Counted from the stretch's first letter, positions 42,361-54,117 are shown. The stretch: DNA of 64,000 nt from Azospirillum tabaci (GCF_014596085.1 NZ_JACCJY010000023.1:57752-121751); one strand, 5' to 3'. Notes: a model not told the origin generated them from the letters alone. Made by a program: numbers and translations.

Positions 42361-43293
42361 TCAACCGTCGGCGCGCATGCGCGCGACGATCTCCTCCAGA
42401 ACCGCTTCGGCCTTGTCGTTGTCCACCTGGCAGGTGCCCGCGGCCTCGTGCCCGCCGCCGCCGTACTCCAGCATCAGCGGACCGATGTTGGTTTTGGAGC
42501 TGCGGTTGATGATCGACTTGCCGCAGGCCAGCACGGTGTTCTGCTGCTTCAGACCCCACAGCACATGGATCGACACGTTCGATTCCGGGTACATGGCGTA
42601 GATCATGAAGCGGTTGCCGGCGTAGATGGTCTCCTCCCGCCGCAGGTCAATGACCACGACGTTGCCGCGGATCGTGCTGCAACGGGCGAGCTGGTCGGAG
42701 AACTTCGCCTCATGCTCGGTGTAGAGGTCCACCCGCTCCTTCACATCGGGCAGGGCGAGGATCTCCTCGATGCCGTGATTCCGGCAGCAGTCGATCAGCT
42801 CCATCATCAGCTGGTAGTTGGAGATCCGGAAGTCGCGGAAGCGGCCGAGGCCGGTGCGCGCGTCCATGATGAAGTTCAGCAGGGTCCAGCCCTGCGGCTT
42901 CAGGATGTCCTCGATGCCGTACTGGGCGGAGTCGGCCTGATCGACCGCGGCCATCATCGCGTCGGAGATGGTCGGGAAGCGCTCCTTGCCGCCGTAGTAA
43001 TTGTAGACGACGCGGGCGGCGGAGGGGGCGTCGGCCTCGATGATGTGGTTGTCGCGCTTGCCGACGCGGATCGTCTCCGACAGGTGATGGTCGAAGGCGA
43101 GATGGACGCCGGGCACATAGGGCAGATTGGTGGTGATGTCGCGGTCGGAGATCTCGACCTTGCCGTCCTGCATGTCCTTGGGATGCACGAACTTGATCTC
43201 GTCGAGGATGCCAAGCTCCTTCAGGAGCACGGCGCAGACCAGCCCGTCGAAATCGGACCGGGTGACGAGGCGGTATTTCGTGGCGTCGGACAT
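42361..43293 (-). CDS. DHH-family phosphoesterase (exopolyphosphatase-like)
   Basis: 310 residues. The first motif is VTRSDFDGLVCAVLLKELG (D-x-D of motif I), followed by FDHHLSET, in which the DHH triad is complete, and by DQADSAQYGIED. The C-terminal DHHA1 signature is LEYGGGGHEAAGTCQVDNDKA (GGGH). Members cleave phosphodiester bonds in nanoRNA, c-di-AMP or polyphosphate with Mn2+; this one has only the DHH and DHHA1 modules, and its substrate is open. The start at 43293 is used; the longer frame begins with unrelated Arg/Thr residues. Confidence 0.88.
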   Translation of the reverse strand: MSDATKYRLVTRSDFDGLVCAVLLKELGILDEIKFVHPKDMQDGKVEISDRDITTNLPYVPGVHLAFDHHLSETIRVGKRDNHIIEADAPSAARVVYNYYGGKERFPTISDAMMAAVDQADSAQYGIEDILKPQGWTLLNFIMDARTGLGRFRDFRISNYQLMMELIDCCRNHGIEEILALPDVKERVDLYTEHEAKFSDQLARCSTIRGNVVVIDLRREETIYAGNRFMIYAMYPESNVSIHVLWGLKQQNTVLACGKSIINRSSKTNIGPLMLEYGGGGHEAAGTCQVDNDKAEAVLEEIVARMRADG

Positions 43294-43384
43294 GCGGTTC
43301 CCCCTGATCGCCCCACAATCGGCAAGCTGTGGGAAGGTAGACGTACGTCTTTCGGCGTGCAACCGCGAACCGATCCGTCTCCGC

Positions 43385-44275
43385 TCACCCCCAGGGGCTG
43401 CGCGGCATGAAGGAGGGGCCGGCCATGCCGCGCAGGCGGCGGACCCGCTCCTCCATGTTCGGGTGGGTGGAGAACAGGCTGTCGAGGCTGCGCCCGTGCA
43501 GCGGATTGGCGATGAACAGATGCGCCGTGGCCGGGTTGGATTCCGCCGCGTAGTTCGGGATCTGGTGGGCGTAGTTGTGGATGCGGGTCAGCGCGTCGGC
43601 CAGCCACAGCGGGCGCCCGCAGATTTCCGCGCCGATGCGGTCGGCCTCGTACTCGCGGGTGCGGCTGATCGCCATCTGGACGATCATCGCGGCGAAGGGG
43701 GCCAGGACGGCGATCAGGATGCCGCCGATCAGCCCCAGCGGGTTGCCGCCCTGCCCGTTCTGGCTGTTGCCCTGCGATGCGCCGAAGAACATGCCGAAGT
43801 TGGCGAGCATGGAGATGGCGCCCGCGATGGTCGCCGTGATCGTCATGATCAGCGTGTCGCGGTTCTTCACATGGGCCAGCTCATGCGCCATGACGCCGGC
43901 GATCTCCTCCGGGCTCAGCAGGCGCAGCAGGCCGGTGGTGGCGGCGACCGCGGCGTTTTCCGGGTTGCGCCCGGTGGCGAAGGCGTTGGGCTGGTCGTTC
44001 TCCATGATGCAGACGCGCGGCATCGGCAGGCCGGCGCGCTCGGCCAGCTGCTGGACGATGCCGTAATATTCGGGGGCGGTGTAGGCGTCGACCTCCCGCG
44101 CGCCGTACATGGACAGCACCATGTCGCCGGAATTCCAGTAGCTGAACAGGTTCATGCCCAGCGCCATGACGAAGGCGATCATCATGCCGCCCTTGCCGCC
44201 GATCAGATAGCCGATGCCCATGAACAGGGCGGTCAGGCCGGCGAGGAGGATGGTGGTCTTCACATAGCTGGTCAT
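43385..44275 (-). CDS. htpX: Membrane zinc metalloprotease HtpX
   Basis: 296 residues. Two N-terminal membrane segments ([35 protein letters not shown]), the active site [15 protein letters not shown] (HExxH), two further hydrophobic segments and the third zinc ligand in [27 protein letters not shown] is the conserved end. It degrades misfolded inner-membrane proteins with FtsH. ATG 44275 has a weak ribosome site, but the protein then begins as in homologues. It is divergent from an SDHAF4-like gene. Confidence 0.94.
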   Translation of the reverse strand: MTSYVKTTILLAGLTALFMGIGYLIGGKGGMMIAFVMALGMNLFSYWNSGDMVLSMYGAREVDAYTAPEYYGIVQQLAERAGLPMPRVCIMENDQPNAFATGRNPENAAVAATTGLLRLLSPEEIAGVMAHELAHVKNRDTLIMTITATIAGAISMLANFGMFFGASQGNSQNGQGGNPLGLIGGILIAVLAPFAAMIVQMAISRTREYEADRIGAEICGRPLWLADALTRIHNYAHQIPNYAAESNPATAHLFIANPLHGRSLDSLFSTHPNMEERVRRLRGMAGPSFMPRSPWG

Positions 44276-44429
44276 GGCGATGTTCCGGGCGATCTTCTGG
44301 ACGGTTTCACTGTTGGTTGGACGAGACGGCCCCGGCGGGGCTTTCCGCCGGGCTTGTCTGGTGATATGGGCTTGGCGGAAGGCATCGTTCAAGATGGCCA
44401 AGCACCGCACCCGACCCCAGAGGACGGCC

Positions 44430-44645
44430 ATGACCGAGACGAAGACCACCGGCCCGGCACCGGAAGACGCCGCGACGCCCGCCTCCCCGGCGACCGAAGC
44501 GGACGAGGCCCGGACCCCGGACGCCAAGGCCGGAGAGGGGGCCAAGGGACCCGAGCAGATGCCCGGCGAAATCGGCGGCCCGAAGGGACCGGAGCCGACC
44601 CGCTTCGGCGACTGGGAGTTCAAGGGCCGCTGCTCGGACTTCTAA
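44430..44645 (+). CDS. DUF1674 small protein (SDHAF4-like)
   Basis: 71 residues. The C-terminal [23 protein letters not shown] is the DUF1674 signature shared with mitochondrial succinate dehydrogenase assembly factor 4, which binds flavinylated SdhA. The N-terminal part is Ala/Pro/Glu-rich and disordered. The start at 44430 is favoured by AGAGGA 5-7 bases upstream; ATG 44394 is possible. A role in succinate dehydrogenase maturation is inferred from the family; no sdh gene is in the window. Confidence 0.82.
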   Translation: MTETKTTGPAPEDAATPASPATEADEARTPDAKAGEGAKGPEQMPGEIGGPKGPEPTRFGDWEFKGRCSDF

Positions 44646-44808
44646 GCCGACGCCATTTAGGATGGATTGCCTGAACGCCCACCGACACGAACTGAATACA
44701 TACGCATTCAGGACACAATACCTAGGTTGTGCTTGATGCGTTCTGGTTCGCGCGCTACTCTGTGACCGGTTCGCCCTTTCGCGAACCGGTGCCCGGAGAG
44801 GTCGCGCC

Positions 44809-45294
44809 ATGGGATCACCCAAGTCCATCACCCTATGCCCGCTCCGCTCCGCCGGGCTGTGGCTGGCGCTTCTCTCCACCCTGCTGTCCGGCACCCTCCA
44901 CGCCGCTCCGCCCGCCCTGCCCGGCCCGATCCCGGCGGAGGTGCTGGATGTTCTGGACGGCGACACGCTGCTGGTGCGCGCCACCATTTGGCTGGGTCAG
45001 GTGGTGGAAACCCATGTCCGGGTGGACGGGCTGGACGCGCCGGAGATGCGTGCCCGCTGCCCCCATGAGCGGGAACTGGCGGAGACCGCCCGCGACCACG
45101 CGCGCCGCCTGATCGGGGCCGCCCCGGTGCGGCTGCTCGACGTCCAACCCGACAAATATGGCGGTCGGGTGCGCGCCCGCGTGCTGACCATCGCGGGCGA
45201 CGACTTGTCGGCCGCGCTGATCGCGGCGGGGCTCGCCCGCCCCTATCACGGCGAACGGCGCCAGCCCTGGTGCGACGGGACGGGCATGGGCTAA
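44809..45294 (+). CDS. Secreted thermonuclease (SNase) family protein
   Basis: 161 residues. Signal peptide with SAGLWLALLSTLLSGTLHA and cleavage before APPALPG. The nuclease core has VLDVLDGDTLLVRATIWLGQ, VDGLDAPEMRARC (the Asp/Glu metal and catalytic region), and DKYGGRVRARVL corresponding to the second catalytic Arg. It would be a Ca2+-dependent periplasmic or extracellular nuclease. CGGAGAGG precedes the ATG. It is shorter than staphylococcal nuclease by its last helix only. Confidence 0.87.
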   Translation: MGSPKSITLCPLRSAGLWLALLSTLLSGTLHAAPPALPGPIPAEVLDVLDGDTLLVRATIWLGQVVETHVRVDGLDAPEMRARCPHERELAETARDHARRLIGAAPVRLLDVQPDKYGGRVRARVLTIAGDDLSAALIAAGLARPYHGERRQPWCDGTGMG

Positions 45295-45374
45295 TCCGGT
45301 TCCACCAAAGGACGAAGCGGGAACCCGCCGTCTCGCTCCGCTGTTGCCCCTCCCACCAAGGAGGAGAGCGAACC

Positions 45375-45734
45375 ATGACGACCCAGACCTCGCCCTACGT
45401 CCCCGGCGCCATCGCCTTGCTGGCCGCCAGCCTCGCCCTGACCGGTGCCGCCGCCGCGCAGGACGCCAAGACGATGGAGGGTGGCCTCGGCGCCGCCCCG
45501 CCGTCCCAGGGCGAAGCCTGGATGGAATCGACCGGCGCCCAGGACCCGACGCTGGGCGAGCGCCGCACCGAGAAGCAGAAGAACGCGGCGGAGACCCGCG
45601 CGCTGGGCCGCATCGGCTCCATCCCCGACGCGGCGAGCGGCGAGTCCGGCCTGAAGCCCGGCACCGCCGAAGCCGTCAAGAGCCAGTCCGGCAGCGGCGC
45701 CTCCGGCGGATCGGACGCCACTCCCAAGCAATGA
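45375..45734 (+). CDS. Hypothetical small secreted protein, 119 aa
   Basis: The start has an excellent AAGGAGGA and is followed by a signal peptide (YVPGAIALLAASLALTGAAAA, cleavage near AQDA). The mature 87 residues are polar and Gly/Ser/Ala-rich with TLGERRTEKQKNAAETRALG in the middle and no cysteine. It looks disordered and is of unknown function. It is 81 bases after the nuclease and in the same direction, so it may be cotranscribed. Confidence 0.68.
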   Translation: MTTQTSPYVPGAIALLAASLALTGAAAAQDAKTMEGGLGAAPPSQGEAWMESTGAQDPTLGERRTEKQKNAAETRALGRIGSIPDAASGESGLKPGTAEAVKSQSGSGASGGSDATPKQ

Positions 45735-45737
45735 CCC

Positions 45738-45773
45738 GAAAAAAGAAACCGGGGGCCGCGAAGGCCCCCGGTT
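45738..45773 (-). terminator. Terminator of acs
   Basis: AACCGGGGGCC and GGCCCCCGGTT form an 11-bp perfect stem around GCGAA. The minus strand continues TCTTTTTT, so it ends acs, whose stop lies 29 bases before it; the plus strand has no T-run for the small secreted gene. Confidence 0.85.
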
Positions 45774-45801
45774 CGTAGACAAACCCCGATGAACGCCGCG
45801 C

Positions 45802-47742
<1,941 letters not shown>

Positions 47743-48082
47743 TGGCTCGCGATTCCCCCGTAGTGCTTCTGGTTACGCCCTGAAGGGCTGTTGGGGAGCG
47801 GTTTCCGGCCGCTCCTGTTGCGGGACATTATCCACACAAGTTCCCGTCACCACAAGCAGAACGGCTGATTGTCCGCCCCCTCCATCGGGGCTTTCCGCTC
47901 CACTTTGTTGCAGCGCACCGCCCGTTCTTTTGAATTCACCGGCATCCGCGGCGGCGCGACCGCGCGACTATTTGTCGCGCATAGCACGAAAGCATGATGG
48001 CGCCCTCCGGAGGTCCGCTTAACCCGGTCTTAACCGCCGCATCGTTAGCGTGCATGCCGTTCACCCACAGCAAGGCACCGGC
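47743..48082. other. Divergent intergenic region upstream of acs
   Basis: There are 340 bases without a gene. GAGCGG-TTTCCGG-CCGCTC (about 47797-47815) forms a stem-loop in the acs 5' region, and a short AGCCCTTCAGGGC hairpin lies next to it. The likely promoter area is the less GC-rich 47830-47940; I could not assign boxes. Confidence 0.45.
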
Positions 48083-48379
48083 ATGGCCAACGCGGACGGC
48101 AACACCGGAAACGGCACCACTGGTGGCGGCGCCGGACACGGCATGGAACTGGCCGGGCGCCTGTCGGAGATGGGCAGCCGCACCAGCCTGATGGTGATCG
48201 ACGCCGCCCTGCGCACGGCGTCGCTGGCCGAGTTCGAGGCGTCCGGCTCCGCGGCCCTGGCGCCGTTCGGGCAAGACGCGGGCTTCGCCGGAGCCGCGGC
48301 GGAGATGCAGGCGCTGGCCCGCCGGATGCTCCAGGCCACACAGGATTTCCAGGCGGCCATCTGCGAACCGGCGGACTGA
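48083..48379 (+). CDS. Hypothetical protein, 98 aa, phasin-like in composition
   Basis: The protein starts MANADGNTGNGTTGGGAGHG, a Gly/Asn-rich linker, then has two helices (LAGRLSEMGSRTSLMVIDAA and GAAAEMQALARRMLQATQDF). The alanine-rich amphipathic helices recall phasins and flagellar or granule-associated proteins, but no family motif is certain. AAGG lies 7 bases before ATG 48083. It is divergent from acs. Confidence 0.55.
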   Translation: MANADGNTGNGTTGGGAGHGMELAGRLSEMGSRTSLMVIDAALRTASLAEFEASGSAALAPFGQDAGFAGAAAEMQALARRMLQATQDFQAAICEPAD

Positions 48380-48422
48380 TCCGCCGCCGCAGACGGCAGC
48401 TCTCAAGAGTTCCGAAGAACCG

Positions 48423-48836
48423 TCACGCCTCGATCCCGGCCAGTGCGCAGACATGCGCCCATTCGGCGTCCGACACCGGGCAGACCGACAGGCGCGACTG
48501 CTTGACCAGGGCCATGCCCTGAAGCAGCGGGTCGGCCTTCATCGTCTTCAGCGTGACCGGCGTCTTCACGGGCAGCAGCGCCCGCACGTCGACCATGCCG
48601 AAGCGCCCCGCCTCGTCGCTCGGGTCCGGGTAGTATTCCCGCGCGATCTCGACGACGCCGACCACCTCCAACCCCTCGTTCGAGTGGTAGAAGAAGGCGC
48701 GGTCGCCGATCTTCATGGCCTTCAGGTTGTTCGACGCCTGATGGTTGCGCACGCCGTCCCAATGGGTGGTGCCGTCGGCGACCATGCGCTCCCACGAATA
48801 TTTGAAGGGCTCCGACTTCAGAAGCCAGCGGGCCAT
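48423..48836 (-). CDS. EVE-domain protein
   Basis: 137 residues. MARWLLKSEPFKYSWERMVADG and HWDGVRNHQASNNLKAMKIGD are the EVE signature, with GDRAFFYHSNEGLEVVGVVEI next. The PUA-like fold binds modified bases in nucleic acid (thymocyte nuclear protein 1 relatives). It is a stand-alone single domain, not fused to a nuclease. The YciI gene lies 16 bases upstream, on the same strand. Confidence 0.92.
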   Translation of the reverse strand: MARWLLKSEPFKYSWERMVADGTTHWDGVRNHQASNNLKAMKIGDRAFFYHSNEGLEVVGVVEIAREYYPDPSDEAGRFGMVDVRALLPVKTPVTLKTMKADPLLQGMALVKQSRLSVCPVSDAEWAHVCALAGIEA

Positions 48837-48852
48837 CGCCGTCCGCCCCCGG

Positions 48853-49137
48853 TCAGGACTTCGGGTAGACCCGGCGCCACGCCCGGATCTCCACGTTCTC
48901 GAACAGCCCGGCCTGGGCGTAGGGGTCGTTGGCGGCGAACGCCTTGGCGTCGGCCTCGTCGGCGCACTCCACGATCAGCAGGCTGCCGGCCATTCCCTGG
49001 CCGTCGTCGGACAGCAGCGGGCCGGCGGCGAACAGGCGGTCGGCGTGCGCCTCCAGATAGGCCAGATGGGCCGGGCGGTTGTCGGCCCGAACCTGGGCGG
49101 CGCCGGCCTTGTCGGTGCAATGGAACATGTACAGCAT
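48853..49137 (-). CDS. YciI-family protein
   Basis: 94 residues of the dimeric alpha/beta YciI (YCII-related) fold. RPAHLAYLEAHADRLFAAGPLLSDDGQGMAGSLL has the conserved His and Asp, and AFAANDPYAQAGLFENVEIR follows. Relatives dechlorinate or rearrange small molecules; for most, the activity is unknown. With the EVE gene it forms a small unit that in many alphaproteobacteria lies near gpsA and tsaD, as here. Confidence 0.9.
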   Translation of the reverse strand: MLYMFHCTDKAGAAQVRADNRPAHLAYLEAHADRLFAAGPLLSDDGQGMAGSLLIVECADEADAKAFAANDPYAQAGLFENVEIRAWRRVYPKS

Positions 49138-49315
49138 GGGTGGGTCTCCCGTTCGGTCGGGCGGGAGCCTAGCGCAGCCGCGACCGCCGCGGAAGGTGCC
49201 GCGACACGCGGCCTCTCCGCAGGCGGGGTTGTCTCAGCGGTGCAGCCAGAGGAAGGGTGCGCGCAGCGGCGGTGGACGGCCGGAACGCGCTGGATCGGCC
49301 TTGCGGCGGTTTCTC

Positions 49316-49435
49316 TCAGGCGCCGCGCTGTTTTCGCCCGTCCGCGCTCCGGTCCGCGGCGATCATCCGCCCGGCGGCCAGCAAAGCGGCGGCGCGGAAC
49401 GCCAACAGAGCGAGCGGGTGCGGCGGGACAAGCAT
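49316..49435 (-). CDS. Possible small hydrophobic peptide (39 aa)
   Basis: GGAG lies 8 bases upstream of the ATG at 49435. The product begins MLVPPHPLALLAFRAAALLA, hydrophobic enough for a short membrane helix, and ends with a basic tail. It is the only coding candidate in the 408-base gap 49138-49545, in which I otherwise see nothing. Without homologues it may be chance. Confidence 0.25.
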   Translation of the reverse strand: MLVPPHPLALLAFRAAALLAAGRMIAADRSADGRKQRGA

Positions 49436-49545
49436 AAAACGGACTCCGATTGTGAAGGCGTGAAACCTCGCACAATCCATCCGGACATGCAACCATTCCG
49501 GAAATGGATGACCTGCCCTCCGGGCCTTCGTGGCGCCCCCTCCCC

Positions 49546-50556
49546 TCAGCGTCCCTCCTCGCGGAACGGCCGCGACAGCAGCCCGTCGATCGTCGCGTCC
49601 AGCCCGGCGCCGTGGTTCAGGATGGCGTCCACGGCGGCGCAGAGCGGCATGTCCACGCCCTTCTTCCCGGCCAGCCCGACCACCGCGGCGGCGGTGTAGA
49701 CGCCCTCGGCGACGGAGCGGCGCTCCGCCAGCACCTCGGCCAGCGTCCGGCCCTCCCCCAGAGCGGCGCCCAGCGACATGTTGCGCGATTGCAGGCTGGA
49801 GCAGGTCAGCGTCAGGTCGCCCAGCCCCGACAGCCCCATCAGCGTCTCCGGCCGCCCGCCGAGCGCCAGGGCCAGCCGCGTGATCTCCGCCAGCCCCCGG
49901 GTGATCAGCGCCGCCCGCGCGTTGTCGCCCAGCTTGCGGCCTTCCACCACGCCGCAGGCGATGGCCAGCACGTTCTTCACCGCCCCGCCGATCTGCGACC
50001 CCACCACGTCGTCGGACAGGTAGGGGCGGAAGGTGCGGCTGCCCAGCGCCTCGACCAGCCGGGCGCCCAGCGCGGCGTCGGCGCAGGCGAGCGTCACCGC
50101 GGTCGGCAGGCCGCGCGCCACCTCCGCCGCGAAGGTCGGGCCGGACAGCACGGCCAGCGGAGTCCCCGCCGGCAGCGCGGCGGCGGCGGCCTCGCTCATC
50201 AGGGCGTGGCTGTCCAGCTCGATCCCCTTGGCGCAGATGACCAGCGGGGTGCCCGCCCGCAAATGGGCGGCGAGGCCGGCGCAGGCGCTGCGCAGATGTT
50301 GGGCCGGGGTGACGAGCAGGATGGCGTCGCAGGCGGCGGCCTCGGCCAGATCGCCGGTCGCGCGCAGCTCGGCGGGCAAGGTCACGCCTGGCAGATAGTC
50401 GCGGTTCTCCCGCGCGGCGTTGACCGACCCGACCACCGCCGGCTCGCGCGCCCACAGCAGGGCCTCCCGCCCGGCGCGCAGGGCGGCCAGAGCCAGCGCC
50501 GTGCCCCAGGCCCCGCCACCGATCACGCCGATGCGCCGGAAGTCCGTCGCCGCCAT
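49546..50556 (-). CDS. gpsA: NAD(P)H-dependent glycerol-3-phosphate dehydrogenase GpsA
   Basis: 336 residues. The Rossmann motif [18 protein letters not shown], the catalytic Lys in [13 protein letters not shown], and [16 protein letters not shown] plus [13 protein letters not shown] are conserved. It reduces dihydroxyacetone phosphate to sn-glycerol-3-phosphate for phospholipid synthesis. The start at 50556 ([10 protein letters not shown]) is adopted; the upstream residues of the open frame are not conserved. It is the last of tsaD, GNAT, gpsA. Confidence 0.95.
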   Translation of the reverse strand: MAATDFRRIGVIGGGAWGTALALAALRAGREALLWAREPAVVGSVNAARENRDYLPGVTLPAELRATGDLAEAAACDAILLVTPAQHLRSACAGLAAHLRAGTPLVICAKGIELDSHALMSEAAAAALPAGTPLAVLSGPTFAAEVARGLPTAVTLACADAALGARLVEALGSRTFRPYLSDDVVGSQIGGAVKNVLAIACGVVEGRKLGDNARAALITRGLAEITRLALALGGRPETLMGLSGLGDLTLTCSSLQSRNMSLGAALGEGRTLAEVLAERRSVAEGVYTAAAVVGLAGKKGVDMPLCAAVDAILNHGAGLDATIDGLLSRPFREEGR

Positions 50557-50640
50557 GGATGCCCCCCGTTTTTGATACTGTGGCTTCAAGGATTTTCCCG
50601 CCTGTTTAGGCGGAGCGTCCCCGGTCCGCAAGCCGGACGG

Positions 50641-51108
50641 TCAAGCCTCCGGTGTCAACAGAAGCTTCATCCCGACATGGCTCGCCCGAAAGCCCAGCCG
50701 CTCGTAGAAGCGGTGGGCGTCGATGCGCCGGGTCTGGCTGGTCAGTTGCACCATCACGCACCCCTCGGCGCGGGCCAGCGCGATGGCGTGCCGCATCATG
50801 GCGCTGCCGATCCCCTGGCCGCGCAACGCGCCGTCCACCTTCACCGCCTCCACCGTCGCCCGCGCCGCACCCCGGCGGGCCAGCCCGTGGGTGACGGTGA
50901 ACTGGAAGCAGCCGACGATCCGCCCGTCCTGCTCCGCCAGCACGATGGAATTGCCCGGCTGGGCCGCCACGCGGTCGAAGGCGTCCCAATAGAGCGGGTC
51001 CAGCGGCTCGCCGTAGACGTCGCCGCCGGTGGACAGGGCGTCGTCGGCGGTCAGCCGGACGATCTCCGGCACGTCGTCGCGCCCGGCTTTGCGGAAAGTC
51101 AGAGCCAT
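50641..51108 (-). CDS. GNAT-family N-acetyltransferase
   Basis: 155 residues. N-terminal FRKAGRDDVPEIVRLTADDA, the acetyl-CoA-binding segment VDGALRGQGIGSAMMRHAIA (R/Q-x-x-G-x-G/A), and HRFYERLGFRASHVGMKLLL. The gene is 11 bases after tsaD. RimI, the acetylase of ribosomal protein S18, often neighbours TsaD-pathway genes, but the sequence is not diagnostic for RimI, so the substrate is open. Confidence 0.88.
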   Translation of the reverse strand: MALTFRKAGRDDVPEIVRLTADDALSTGGDVYGEPLDPLYWDAFDRVAAQPGNSIVLAEQDGRIVGCFQFTVTHGLARRGAARATVEAVKVDGALRGQGIGSAMMRHAIALARAEGCVMVQLTSQTRRIDAHRFYERLGFRASHVGMKLLLTPEA

Positions 51109-51119
51109 GGAACGCGCCC

Positions 51120-52193
51120 TCACGCCTTCACGCCGGAGCCGACCCCGGCCTTGCCGATGGCGGGCTTCGCGCTGGGGTCGAGCGGCCAGCGCGGGCGCGG
51201 CGCGAAGTCCAGCGGGTCGGTCTGGCCCAGCCGCAGCCGCTCGATCCCCGCCCAGGCGATCATCGCCGCGTTGTCGGTGCACAGCCGCAGCGGCGGCGCC
51301 ACGAAGGGCATGGCCTCGCGGTCGGCCAGCTTCTGCAGGCGCGCGCGCAGCGTCTTGTTGGCGGCCACGCCGCCGGCCACCACCAGGGCGCCGCCCTGCG
51401 GGTGCATCTCCTTGAACCGGCGCATGGCGCGGGCGCAGCGGTCGGCCATCACCTCGGCCACCGTGTTCTGGAAGGCGGCGGCGAGGTCGGCTCGATCCTC
51501 CGCCGACAGCGGCGTCCCCAGCTCCTCGACATGGCGCCGCACCGCGGTCTTCAGGCCGGAGAAGGAGAAATCGCAGCCGGGGCGCCCGACCATCGGGCGC
51601 GGCAGGTCGAAGCGGCCCGGATTCGTCGCCAGCGCCGCCGCCTTCTCCAGAAGCGGCCCGCCGGGATAGCCGAGACCGAGCAGCTTGGCCGTCTTGTCGA
51701 ACGCCTCCCCCACCGCGTCGTCGATGGTGGTGCCGAGCCGCCGGTATCGGCCCACCCCCTCCACGACCAGAAGCTGGCAATGCCCGCCGGACACCAGCAG
51801 CAGCAGATACGGGAAGGGCACGCCGTCGGTCAGCCGGGCGGTCAGCGCGTGGCCTTCCAGATGGTTCACCGCGACGAAGGGCAGCCCGCGCGCCGCGGCG
51901 ATGGCCTTGGCGGTCATCACCCCGACGATCACCCCGCCGATCAGCCCCGGCCCGCCGGTCGCCGCCACGGCGTCGATGTCGGCGAAGCCCAGCCCGGACT
52001 CCGCCATGGCGCGGCGGATCAGCCCGTCCAGATGCTCCAGATGGGCGCGCGCGGCGATTTCCGGCACCACCCCGCCATAGGGCGTGTGGTCGTCCAGCTG
52101 CGAGAGCACCACGTCGGCGCGGATCTCCCGCGCGTCGGTCACGATGGCCGCCGCCGTCTCGTCGCAGCTCGTTTCGATTCCAAGAACGATCAT
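51120..52193 (-). CDS. tsaD: tRNA threonylcarbamoyltransferase TsaD
   Basis: 357 residues. [18 protein letters not shown] is the typical start; [12 protein letters not shown] carries the H-x(3)-H iron ligands, and [39 protein letters not shown] and [13 protein letters not shown] are ASKHA ATP-site motifs. With TsaB and TsaE it makes t6A37 in ANN-decoding tRNAs. The start at 52193 removes nine residues of an upstream frame. It is divergent from the methyltransferase gene, 77 bases apart. Confidence 0.95.
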   Translation of the reverse strand: MIVLGIETSCDETAAAIVTDAREIRADVVLSQLDDHTPYGGVVPEIAARAHLEHLDGLIRRAMAESGLGFADIDAVAATGGPGLIGGVIVGVMTAKAIAAARGLPFVAVNHLEGHALTARLTDGVPFPYLLLLVSGGHCQLLVVEGVGRYRRLGTTIDDAVGEAFDKTAKLLGLGYPGGPLLEKAAALATNPGRFDLPRPMVGRPGCDFSFSGLKTAVRRHVEELGTPLSAEDRADLAAAFQNTVAEVMADRCARAMRRFKEMHPQGGALVVAGGVAANKTLRARLQKLADREAMPFVAPPLRLCTDNAAMIAWAGIERLRLGQTDPLDFAPRPRWPLDPSAKPAIGKAGVGSGVKA

Positions 52194-52270
52194 GATGGCC
52201 GTCAAACTAGCCGTCTCCACCGCTCTGGTATAGGGTCTTGGCCCGGAATTTTCAGGCTGTTCAGGCGCCC

Positions 52271-53122
52271 ATGAACAAGGACGTCCCCGACGACGACGCC
52301 AGCATCGTCTATTACGACGGCGATTACCCGTCGCTGGAGATCGGCGAGGCGCGGGCCGAGCACGCGGCGACTCTGGCCCGCCTCGGCATCCTCGGCGACG
52401 TGCCCTTCTACAAGGAGCGCGCGGCGGAGGCGGGCGGCCCGGTTCTGGAGATCGGCTGCGGCACCGGGCGCCTGACCATCCCGCTGGCCCGCGACGGGCA
52501 TGACGTATGGGCGGTGGACGTCTCCGCCGCCATGCTCGACCAGCTCCGCGCCAAGCTGGCGCGCGAGGCGCCGGAGGTGCGGGACCGCGTCCATCTGGTG
52601 CGGCAGGACGCCGCGGCGCTGGATCTGCCGGCGCGGGATTTCCGGCTGGCCGTCGTTCCCTTCAACGTGCTGATGCTGATCCCCGACCTGACGGCGGAGC
52701 GCCGCACGCTGGCCGCCGCCGCTGCCCATCTGGCGCCGGGCGGCGTGTTGGCGCTGGACGTGATGAACCCGCTGACCCTGCCGATGGACGCCGAGACGAA
52801 GCCCAGCCCGTCGGAGCCGCGGCGCAACCCGCACAGCGGCAACCGCTACATCCGCAACAGCTTGGCCACCCGCCTGGACGAGCGGCAGTGCCAGCGCATC
52901 CACGGCTGGTACGACGAGCTGTTGCCGGATGGCAAGATCGCGGTGACCGAATACGGCTTCACCTGGCGGATGATCTTCCGCTACGAGCTGGAGCTGATGT
53001 TGGAGGCCGCCGGATTTGCCGTGGAGCGGCTGGCCGGCGATTTCGAGAACGCTCCCTGGACGGTGGACAGCCGCCGCATGGTGGTCACGGCGCGCCGCGC
53101 CTCCCCTCTCGCCAAAGACTAA
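52271..53122 (+). CDS. Class I SAM-dependent methyltransferase
   Basis: 283 residues. Motif I is [22 protein letters not shown], then [15 protein letters not shown] and [13 protein letters not shown]. The C-terminal [20 protein letters not shown] is the usual last helix pair. The specific substrate is unknown; the same gene stands next to tsaD and hemC in related bacteria. ATG 52271 follows gcgccc; there is no strong ribosome site. An upstream in-frame start at 52238 is possible. Confidence 0.87.
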   Translation: MNKDVPDDDASIVYYDGDYPSLEIGEARAEHAATLARLGILGDVPFYKERAAEAGGPVLEIGCGTGRLTIPLARDGHDVWAVDVSAAMLDQLRAKLAREAPEVRDRVHLVRQDAAALDLPARDFRLAVVPFNVLMLIPDLTAERRTLAAAAAHLAPGGVLALDVMNPLTLPMDAETKPSPSEPRRNPHSGNRYIRNSLATRLDERQCQRIHGWYDELLPDGKIAVTEYGFTWRMIFRYELELMLEAAGFAVERLAGDFENAPWTVDSRRMVVTARRASPLAKD

Positions 53123-53177
53123 CGCGCTTGTCACCAGGGCTTGCAAACCGCAGTGGATCGCCTAGAACACTGACCTC

Positions 53178-54104
53178 ATGACCCAACCGCTCCGCATCGG
53201 CACGCGCGGCAGCCCGCTGGCGCTGGCGCAGGCCCACGAGACCCGCGACCGGCTGATCGCGGCGCACCCGCATCTGGCCGCCCCCGGCGCCATCGAGATC
53301 GTCGTCTTCAAGACGACCGGCGACCGCATCCTCGACCGCACGCTGGCCGAAGCCGGCGGCAAGGGCCTGTTCACCAAGGAACTGGAGGACGCGCTGCTCG
53401 AAGGCAGCGCCGACCTCGCCGTCCATTCGATGAAGGACGTGCCGACCTGGATGCCGGAGGGGCTGGAGATCGCCACGCTCCTGCCGCGCGAGGACACGCG
53501 CGACGCCTTCTTCTCGCGGGGCGGCCACACGGTGGACACGCTGCCCGCCGGCTCCGTCGTCGGCACAGCGGGCTTGCGCCGTCAGGCCCAGATCCTGGAG
53601 CGGCGGCCCGACCTCACGGTCGTGCCCTTCCGCGGCAACGTTCAGACCCGCCTCGCCAAGCTGGAGGCCGGGGAGGTGGACGCCACCCTGCTGGCGCTCG
53701 CCGGGCTGCGCCGCCTCGGCCTGACCGATCGCATCACCGCCGTGCTGGAGCATGAGGAGATGCTGCCCGCCGTCGCCCAGGGCGCCATCGGCATCGAGAT
53801 CCGCAGCGCCGACGACGCCACCCGAGCCCTCCTCGCCCCGCTGAACTGCGCCGCCACCGCGGCCCGTGTGACGGCGGAACGCGCGCTCCTCGCCATGCTC
53901 GACGGCTCCTGCCGCACCCCCATCGCGGCGCTGGCCACGCTGGACGGCGACCGGCTGCATCTGAAGGCAAAGGTGCTGTCCAACGACGGGCGGCAGGTCT
54001 TCCGGGCGGAGCGCAGCGGCAACGCAAGCGACGCCGCCGCCATCGGCGCAGACGCCGGCGCGGAGATTAAGGCGGTCCTGCCGCCCGACTTCTTCAAGAG
54101 CTGA
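53178..54104 (+). CDS. hemC: Porphobilinogen deaminase HemC
   Basis: 308 residues. LRIGTRGSPLALAQAHETRD at the start, LAVHSMKDVPTWMPEGLEIA with conserved Arg and Lys, VVGTAGLRRQAQIL, and the dipyrromethane-cofactor Cys in MLDGSCRTPIAALA. It condenses four porphobilinogens to hydroxymethylbilane in the cytoplasm. It heads a plus-strand cluster hemC, hemD, mitofilin-like, hemY, with only 13 bases to hemD. Confidence 0.96.
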   Translation: MTQPLRIGTRGSPLALAQAHETRDRLIAAHPHLAAPGAIEIVVFKTTGDRILDRTLAEAGGKGLFTKELEDALLEGSADLAVHSMKDVPTWMPEGLEIATLLPREDTRDAFFSRGGHTVDTLPAGSVVGTAGLRRQAQILERRPDLTVVPFRGNVQTRLAKLEAGEVDATLLALAGLRRLGLTDRITAVLEHEEMLPAVAQGAIGIEIRSADDATRALLAPLNCAATAARVTAERALLAMLDGSCRTPIAALATLDGDRLHLKAKVLSNDGRQVFRAERSGNASDAAAIGADAGAEIKAVLPPDFFKS

Positions 54105-54117
54105 CGGGCGGCCGGCG

